A DNA stretch of 10,828 nucleotides from Eubacteriales Family XIII. Incertae Sedis bacterium (GTDB taxonomy: Bacteria; Bacillota; Clostridia; Peptostreptococcales; Anaerovoracaceae). Each line of letters opens with the position of its first letter. The stretch's first letter is position 1. Of this stretch, positions 6,980 to 10,828 are shown piece by piece. Below the pieces are notes generated by a model. That model saw nothing but the letters and a program-made list of their open reading frames with translations, was not told the origin of the DNA and made no database searches. The position numbers and the translations under genes are program-made. Location of the stretch: the NCBI GenBank assembly GCA_031287295.1, contig JAITTH010000103.1, forward strand, positions 1 through 10,828, read 5' to 3'.

Positions 6980-7959
6980 ATGAAAAAATCAGGATGGCAC
7001 ATGGAAGTGGCGGAGACCAAACGTCGGCCCTTATCCGCGGTCTATTTATGAAGTATTTTCGAAATGAATGGAATGCAGCGATGAACGATGCGGCAGTCCT
7101 TCCTCTTTCCGGACAGATTGCTTTTACGACAGACAGTTTTGTGGTAGATCCAATCATTTTTCCCGGGGGCGATATCGGGCGGCTTGCCGTATGCGGAACG
7201 GTAAATGATTTGCTGACGAGTGGCAGTTTACCGCGTTATTTGAGTGCGAGCTTTATTTTGGAAGAAGGACTTCCCATGGATGTGCTTGAATCCATTTGCG
7301 TTTCCATGCAAGCAACGGCGAAAGAAGCAGGCATAGAAATTGTAACGGGAGATACAAAAGTCGTTTCGGGTCGAGGCGGTCTTTTTATCAATACTGCGGG
7401 TATCGGCGAAATAGACGGAGAGCCTTTTGATTTTGGGCAGGTACAAGTTGGCGATGCCATTCTTTTGAATGGCACATTGGGTGACCATCATGCGTGTATT
7501 TTGAGTCAACGTATGGAAATCGAAAATGATATTTGCAGCGATGTCGCGCCACTTGTTTCGATGATGAAAGCGCTAAAGGCAGGAAACGTTCGCATTCGAG
7601 GCATGCGTGATATTACACGAGGTGGGCTGGCAACTGTTCTATCGGAGATTTCCGAACAAACCCATGGCGCACTACAGATACGGGAAAAGACCCTTCCCGT
7701 CAAGGATTCGGTCGCTTCCTTTTGTAAAGTGTTGGGGTTGGAACCGCTCTACATGGGCAATGAAGGAAAGGCCGTCTTCATTGTGGATGGTGCAGATGCG
7801 GAAAAAGCAAAAAAAATAATGCAGAGCTGTACTTATGGGGAGAATGCTGAAATTATCGGCGAATGTGTTCCCGGAAAACATCCGGTGCTCATCACCTCTG
7901 TAGGCGGAAAACGACGGCTTGTTCCGCTGCAAGGGGAAGGACTTCCTCGAATCTGCTGA
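6970..7959 (+). CDS. hypE: Hydrogenase maturation protein HypE (thiocarbamate dehydratase)
   Basis: HypE accepts the carbamoyl group from HypF on its C-terminal cysteine and dehydrates it with ATP to a thiocyanate, the cyanide donor to HypC-HypD. The protein has 329 residues. It has the PurM/ThiL-type N-terminal signature AHGSGG, the ATP-binding region GRLAVCGTVNDL, the motif VTGDTKVV and MRDITRGGLATVL (family: MRDxTRGG). It ends exactly in PRIC, the reactive cysteine tail, so the gene is complete at the 3' end. Two starts are possible, ATG 6970 or ATG 6976. GAGG at 6962-6965 lies 4 or 10 bases upstream respectively, and 6976 would give an ATGA overlap like hypC-hypD. This is the last gene of the hyp set, and no clear terminator follows it. 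Confidence 0.96.
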   Translation: MSMNEKIRMAHGSGGDQTSALIRGLFMKYFRNEWNAAMNDAAVLPLSGQIAFTTDSFVVDPIIFPGGDIGRLAVCGTVNDLLTSGSLPRYLSASFILEEGLPMDVLESICVSMQATAKEAGIEIVTGDTKVVSGRGGLFINTAGIGEIDGEPFDFGQVQVGDAILLNGTLGDHHACILSQRMEIENDICSDVAPLVSMMKALKAGNVRIRGMRDITRGGLATVLSEISEQTHGALQIREKTLPVKDSVASFCKVLGLEPLYMGNEGKAVFIVDGADAEKAKKIMQSCTYGENAEIIGECVPGKHPVLITSVGGKRRLVPLQGEGLPRIC

Positions 7960-7974
7960 GTCATGAAATAAGAA

Positions 7975-8004
7975 TGGACTTTAGGGCGTTCGCTCTGATA
8001 TAAT
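7975..8004 (+). promoter_or_regulatory. Promoter for tRNA-Pro (extended -10)
   Basis: A perfect TATAAT lies at 7999-8004 with TG one base ahead (TGATATAAT, an extended -10). TGGACT at 7975-7980, 18 bases upstream, matches the -35 consensus at four of six positions. Transcription should start near 8011, leaving a leader of about 60 bases before the mature tRNA. The site lies between hypE and the tRNA, so the tRNA does not depend on read-through from the hydrogenase genes. Confidence 0.7.
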
Positions 8005-8023
8005 GTTTTCCGCTGAACTATTT

Positions 8024-8057
8024 GCCTCTTTCGCCGACAAAAGAGTCCGAAGGAGGC
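8024..8057 (+). other. 10-pair hairpin in the tRNA-Pro leader
   Basis: GCCTCTTTCG at 8024-8033 pairs with CGAAGGAGGC at 8048-8057 along all 10 positions, with a single G-U. A further GAC/GTC pairing (8036-8038 with 8045-8047) closes a 6-base loop. It is transcribed from the predicted promoter and ends 12 bases before the tRNA. There is no T run after it, so it is not an ordinary terminator. It could guide processing of the tRNA 5' end, or it may be incidental. Confidence 0.5.
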
Positions 8058-8069
8058 ATAAAACAGCAT

Positions 8070-8146
8070 CGAGGTGTAGCTCAGCTTGGTAGAGTACTAC
8101 GTTCGGGACGTAGGGGCCGCTGGTTCGAATCCAGTCACCTCGACCA
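8070..8146 (+). tRNA. tRNA-Pro (anticodon CGG)
   Basis: A 77-base cloverleaf. The acceptor stem is CGAGGTG (8070-8076) with CACCTCG (8136-8142), then discriminator A and an encoded CCA (8144-8146). The D stem is GCTC with GAGT, the anticodon stem CTACG with CGTAG around loop TTCGGGA, and the T stem GCTGG with CCAGT around TTCGAAT. The anticodon CGG reads CCG (Pro), and G at position 37 is typical of proline tRNAs. It lies between the hydrogenase block and the transporter operon and has its own promoter. Confidence 0.97.
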
Positions 8147-8150
8147 TATC

Positions 8151-8193
8151 GAGTGGCGATATGGGATTTCAAACAAATTCCGCATTGCCGCTC
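8151..8193 (+). other. Long imperfect hairpin just after tRNA-Pro
   Basis: GAGTGGCGAT at 8151-8160 pairs with ATTGCCGCTC at 8184-8193 along 10 positions, two of them G-U. Inside it, GGATTT (8164-8169) pairs with AAATTCC-like bases (8176-8181) with one mismatch. It begins 5 bases after the tRNA CCA end and is not followed by a T run. It may be a 3' processing or stabilising structure for the tRNA precursor. Confidence 0.45.
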
Positions 8194-8210
8194 AACCACG
8201 ACAATAACCT

Positions 8211-8254
8211 CCTAAATTGATAAGCTTTGGTCTGTTGATTTAGGGTTCACTTTT
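8211..8254 (+). terminator. Weak intrinsic terminator candidate after tRNA-Pro
   Basis: CCTAAATTGA at 8211-8220 pairs with TTGATTTAGG at 8235-8244 (10 positions, two G-U) around a 14-base loop, followed by GTTCAC and TTTT at 8251-8254. The stem is AT-rich and the T run is short and displaced, so it is a poor match to a strong terminator. It is the best candidate for ending the tRNA transcript before the next promoter. Confidence 0.3.
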
Positions 8255-8284
8255 GCCCCGAAAACAGGGATATGGTGGCTCCAT

Positions 8285-8334
8285 CCTTATCTAAGGTCGG
8301 AGATTCAAACGCGCTAAATATTTTATGGTATAAT
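8285..8334 (+). promoter_or_regulatory. Promoter (extended -10) and possible operator of the ABC transporter operon
   Basis: TATAAT at 8329-8334 is preceded by TGG, giving TGGTATAAT, a full extended -10. TTCAAA at 8304-8309 is a poor -35 at a long 19-base spacing, so the extended -10 probably carries most of the activity. A short perfect inverted repeat, CCTTA-TC-TAAGG at 8285-8296, lies just upstream of the -35 and could be a regulator site. The expected start of transcription, 7 bases after the -10, falls on the A of the ATG at 8341. Confidence 0.65.
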
Positions 8335-8340
8335 AGTTTT

Positions 8341-9255
8341 ATGATAGAACAAAAACAAACGGTAATTGAAACACAAGGTCTTACCAAGAAATATAAAAAC
8401 TTCTTAGCATTGGACAACGCGACTGTACAAGTGGAACAACGCGATGTCTATGGGTTGGTCGGAAAAAACGGTGCGGGCAAAACGACGTTTTTCAAGCTCG
8501 TTATGGGTCTTACGCGTCCGGCTTCCGGAAATATCCGAATTGCGGGGAATGACAATCTGAACATCTCGCGCAAACAAATCGGATTCATGATTGGGTCAAC
8601 CTTTTTTCCCTATCTGAGTGCACGAAAAAATATGGAGTATTATCGCCGTCTTAAAGGCATTTCGGACAAAAGCGAGACGGCTCGCGTACTGAAGCTGGTT
8701 GGTCTCGACGGTGTGAAAAAACCGTTCAAACAATTTTCGATGGGAATGAAGCAACGCCTTGGGCTTGCAGGTGCATTGCTTGGCAATCCGAGCATCGTCT
8801 TTTTAGACGAACCTATTAACGGACTAGACCCAGAGGGAATTTCCGATATTCGCAACATCATCAAAGCATTGAATCGTGAGCAAGGCGTAACTTTTGTGAT
8901 TTCTTCGCATGTTCTGAGCGAACTTGACTTGGTGGCAACCCGGTTTGGCTTCATTGACCACGGCATTCTGCGCAAAGAGATCAGTCACGAGGATTTGCAC
9001 CGACAGACGCAGAAAGCGTTGATTATTGAGGTCGATGACGTGATTCGCGCAGGAAGCATTTTGGAAACGAATTTTGGTGTCAAGGATTACGTTATTGAGA
9101 AGAACAACACGATTGTTTTGGATGACGTGTCGATTCGGACAAACGAGATTGCGAAAATTTTTGTGGATGCGGGTTTGGCGCTTTACAGCTTACGTCGGAG
9201 AGAAACCACCTTGGAGGAATATTTTATGAATTTGGTGGTGGGCGCCGATGATTAA
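8341..9255 (+). CDS. ABC transporter ATP-binding protein (bacitracin/lantibiotic-resistance type)
   Basis: This is the nucleotide-binding subunit of an ABC exporter, 304 residues from this start. Visible motifs are Walker A GKNGAGKTT (41-49), signature FSMGMKQRL (132-140), Walker B IVFLDEP (152-158), D-loop NGLDPEG (160-166) and the switch histidine SSH (188-190). The signature and the segment IGFMIGSTFFPYLSA (80-94) resemble BcrA/LanF-type ATPases. At the Q-loop those proteins usually have Glu or Gln; here it is Gly (G85). The C-terminal 80 residues form the usual accessory region of this subgroup, ending in TTLEEYFMNLV. An in-frame ATG at 8272 would add 23 residues, but they would be translated from the promoter itself, and that ATG's AGGGA is only 1 base away; I prefer 8341. 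No binding site precedes 8341. The stop overlaps the permease start by 8 bases. The substrate is unknown. Confidence 0.9.
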   Translation: MIEQKQTVIETQGLTKKYKNFLALDNATVQVEQRDVYGLVGKNGAGKTTFFKLVMGLTRPASGNIRIAGNDNLNISRKQIGFMIGSTFFPYLSARKNMEYYRRLKGISDKSETARVLKLVGLDGVKKPFKQFSMGMKQRLGLAGALLGNPSIVFLDEPINGLDPEGISDIRNIIKALNREQGVTFVISSHVLSELDLVATRFGFIDHGILRKEISHEDLHRQTQKALIIEVDDVIRAGSILETNFGVKDYVIEKNNTIVLDDVSIRTNEIAKIFVDAGLALYSLRRRETTLEEYFMNLVVGADD

Positions 9256-9982
9256 TTACTTGAGGGCAGAAGTATACCGACTCTTTTCGAAAAAGAGCTT
9301 GTATCTCTTTTTCGCTATTGCGACTGTTTTGGTTGCAATTTACATTGTTATGGTCTCGCGTGCAGATTATTTTACGGAAGCCGATATTCCGACCCAAGCA
9401 AATATCTTTTTCGAAATGCTGACTATTTTTGGGGGAACGTTTTTGTTTGCAACCATTTATAATGACGAGCTGAGTGCAAAAAACCTATCGACATTGATTG
9501 GTTTCGGCAATCGACGTTCGATGATCGTTTTGGCGAAAGCAGTTCTGACGGTTGCCATGAACATTCTGATGTATGGCTTGGCGCTACTGGTCTTCTATTT
9601 GCTGTTTGTCGCAATCGGAATGCCTCCGACCGGTGACATGATGAACGATATTTTTCCGATGGTTGAACAGACCTTCTTCAGGACGCTTATCTACGGCATG
9701 GTCACAAGCGTGGTGGTTTTCGGCACGCAGAAAGCGACTTTTTCAGTCGTTGTGTATGTGCTTCTTGCAACGGGATTCGTGGGCAGTATGTTGGGCATGT
9801 TGTTCAGTGCCGGTTTTGTTGTAAATGTGGTTGGTGATTTGACTGTTTTCCTTGCCACTCCCGTTGTCAACAAACTTGTATACGTTACATCTGCGATGGC
9901 AATCCTATCGTATCTGATTTATCTGGCTGTGTTTTGTGTGTTGTCCATCGTGGCATTCAATAAAAAAGATCTGGAATTCTAA
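9248..9982 (+). CDS. ABC-2 type transporter permease
   Basis: This is the membrane subunit paired with the upstream ATPase, 244 residues. About six hydrophobic segments can be seen, near 17-36, 57-72, 94-122, 145-159, 164-190 and 212-236. The short charged N-terminus (YLRAEVYRLFSKKSLYL) before the first helix and the positive C-terminus (NKKDLEF) fit the BcrB/LanE/LanG-like ABC-2 permeases, which put both ends in the cytoplasm. The amphipathic stretch TIYNDELSAKNLSTLIGFGNRR (69-90) after the second helix resembles the coupling region of that group. The 8-base overlap with the ATPase gene implies a single transporter unit. The family is used both for antimicrobial-peptide resistance and for self-immunity; nothing here identifies the substrate. 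Confidence 0.85.
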   Translation: MINYLRAEVYRLFSKKSLYLFFAIATVLVAIYIVMVSRADYFTEADIPTQANIFFEMLTIFGGTFLFATIYNDELSAKNLSTLIGFGNRRSMIVLAKAVLTVAMNILMYGLALLVFYLLFVAIGMPPTGDMMNDIFPMVEQTFFRTLIYGMVTSVVVFGTQKATFSVVVYVLLATGFVGSMLGMLFSAGFVVNVVGDLTVFLATPVVNKLVYVTSAMAILSYLIYLAVFCVLSIVAFNKKDLEF

Positions 9983-10080
9983 CTGGCAGTGTAATAGTTA
10001 CATGATGCAGAAAAGAATTTGGCCTATAAAAAAGTGTGAAAGATGTACAGGCATGAATAAAGTTCTGGGAAATATTTCCA

Positions 10081-10121
10081 GGAGGGGGGGCGGTTAAAAG
10101 AGCCCTCTTCCCTCTTTTCTT
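10081..10121 (+). terminator. Terminator-like hairpin after the transporter operon
   Basis: GGGC at 10088-10091 pairs with GCCC at 10102-10105 around a 10-base loop. The pairing can continue outward through the G run with several G-U pairs and one mismatch to 10081/10112, followed by the T-rich stretch TCTTTTCTT. A competing stem AAAAGAG (10096-10102) with CTCTTTT (10112-10118) is also perfect. Either could end the transporter transcript. However, the segment also lies inside a reading frame that may be coding (see the next genes), so the call is weak. Confidence 0.35.
10084..10090 (+). repeat. Seven-G homopolymer run
   Basis: A run of seven G follows AGGA. It sits exactly where the frame of an ATG at 10053 fails to join the long open frame of the downstream membrane protein. 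Losing one G, or gaining two, would fuse them. Runs of this type can change length by slipped-strand mispairing, although seven is short for a highly mutable tract. Confidence 0.85.
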
Positions 10122-10828
10122 GGTAACACGTCCGTTTCTCGTTGCACCATGCATTTTTCTTTTCTCGATCTCTCCGTTTCTTATTTGTATGTTTTCCGGA
10201 GAAGATATTCATTCTGTGAACGAAATAGATCCACGAACAGGGTCGTTTTCAACACATAATAATCTTATGAACATTGGAACAAATCCCATATGTGCACTTG
10301 CCATTTCTTGTGTATTGATTCTCTGTTCGCGCTCAAAGGGCGTACTTCAAACGATTAAAGCACGTACGCGAAAACAAAATATTGTATTGCTGTTCATTGC
10401 GCTCATTTCAGTTGGAAATGTGATGGCGTTTGAGTTGACCTTGCATAAAGGAATTGCACAAGATATGCATGTTCATATTCATGATACTGTAAACGGGATA
10501 TGGCTTTCTTTTTTTACTTACCTTCTTATTTCATCTACGTTCTTTATCACCCTTTATATAATGAGTGCGAAGCAAGGTGCATGGAGAAAGACGTTTCAAA
10601 CGAAAGACCTACTGCTTCTTAAGCCGATCATTGTAATCTGCTTTTCCATGGGAATCGTGTCTGCATTAAGAAACGAGCTGTTTTTCCGTTTCCTTGTTTT
10701 GTGCCCTCTGGCAATTTCAGTTTACCTTGTGCTCATGCTATATTTCGGGAATCATCCCGGTGCCGGGCGACGTGAGAAAGCACTTTCCATTATTGTTGCA
10801 AGCGTGGAATTTTTCATAAATCTCTCAA
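10120..10828 (+). CDS. Polytopic membrane protein of unknown function, 3' partial, start uncertain
   Basis: An open frame runs without a stop from 10057 to the end of the window. From the TTG at 10120 it gives 236 residues with about six or seven hydrophobic segments, near 7-25, 56-69, 87-104, 127-148, 169-183, 187-208 and 218-236. The next start, ATG 10189, would cut off the first helix, so the coding part probably begins further upstream. An ATG at 10053 is one base out of frame with this one, and the mismatch falls on the seven-G run. I do not recognise the family with confidence. The segment RNELFFRFLVL (184-194) resembles the first motif (EExxxR) of CPBP/Abi intramembrane proteases, but the first Glu is Asn here and no FxxxH motif is seen before the window ends. 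A His cluster MHVHIHD lies at 116-122. Base composition looks more AT-rich than in the hydrogenase genes. Confidence 0.6.
   Translation, partial: MVTRPFLVAPCIFLFSISPFLICMFSGEDIHSVNEIDPRTGSFSTHNNLMNIGTNPICALAISCVLILCSRSKGVLQTIKARTRKQNIVLLFIALISVGNVMAFELTLHKGIAQDMHVHIHDTVNGIWLSFFTYLLISSTFFITLYIMSAKQGAWRKTFQTKDLLLLKPIIVICFSMGIVSALRNELFFRFLVLCPLAISVYLVLMLYFGNHPGAGRREKALSIIVASVEFFINLS

Noticed and set aside
7981..7998. Small stem AGGGC-GTTC-GCTCT after hypE as a terminator
   Set aside because: Only five pairs with a wobble, no T run, and it overlaps the spacer of the tRNA promoter.
8070..8146. tRNA-Pro as an integration site for a mobile island
   Set aside because: I found no repeat of the tRNA 3' end and no integrase gene in the window, so there is nothing to support it here.
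8022..8207. Short + strand frame containing VAQLGRVLRSGRRGRWFESS
   Set aside because: This is the well-known spurious peptide produced by translating through a tRNA gene; tRNA-Pro explains it.
8272..8340. Upstream ATG extending the ABC ATPase by 23 residues
   Set aside because: The added residues would be read from the promoter itself, and the only purine-rich site is 1 base from the ATG.
10745..10760. Inverted repeat CGGGA-ATCA-TCCCG near the end
   Set aside because: It lies inside the open membrane-protein frame with no regulatory context, and short repeats of this size are expected by chance.

Overview
The window reads as chromosomal DNA of an anaerobic, probably Gram-positive (Bacillota/Clostridia-like) bacterium. 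The reasons are a membrane-bound Ech-type group 4 [NiFe] hydrogenase, strong GGAGG-type ribosome binding sites, extended -10 promoters (TGnTATAAT) and a bacitracin/lantibiotic-resistance-style ABC transporter. I cannot name the species from sequence alone. All supported genes lie on the + strand.

Region 1 (start to about 7960) is a hydrogenase block: the structural genes of an energy-converting hydrogenase followed by a full hyp maturation set. The order is echC (5' end cut off by the window edge), echD, echE, echF, hypA, then a 103-base gap, then hypB, hypF, hypC, hypD and hypE. EchC carries the proximal Fe-S cluster, EchE the NiFe active site, and EchF two [4Fe-4S] clusters; the membrane subunits EchA and EchB should lie just upstream. 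HypA and HypB deliver nickel. HypF and HypE make the cyanide ligands from carbamoyl phosphate, and HypC and HypD assemble the Fe(CN)2CO unit. Most neighbours overlap or nearly touch, so translational coupling is likely. hypA is fused by overlap to the structural genes, while hypBFCDE sits behind a gap holding two inverted repeats. EchE ends exactly at its last metal-binding motif and no maturation peptidase gene is seen, so this enzyme probably does not need C-terminal cleavage.

Region 2 (about 7960 to 8340) holds a proline tRNA gene (anticodon CGG, encoded CCA end) with its own promoter. A 10-pair hairpin lies just upstream of the tRNA and another just downstream. A third hairpin and a second extended -10 promoter follow. 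That promoter is so close to the next ATG that the transporter mRNA may be leaderless.

Region 3 (8341 to 9982) is a two-gene ABC transporter, an ATPase and a six-helix permease, of the general type used for peptide-antibiotic self-immunity or resistance.

Region 4 (9983 to the end) holds a hairpin-like terminator candidate and a run of seven G. After these comes a polytopic membrane protein gene that runs off the window. Its reading frame is out of step by one base with an upstream ATG, and the join falls exactly on the G run. This is either a slip-strand switch, a frameshift or a sequencing error, and it is the least ordinary feature here. Nothing convincing was found on the minus strand, and there are no insertion sequences, CRISPR arrays or rRNA genes.
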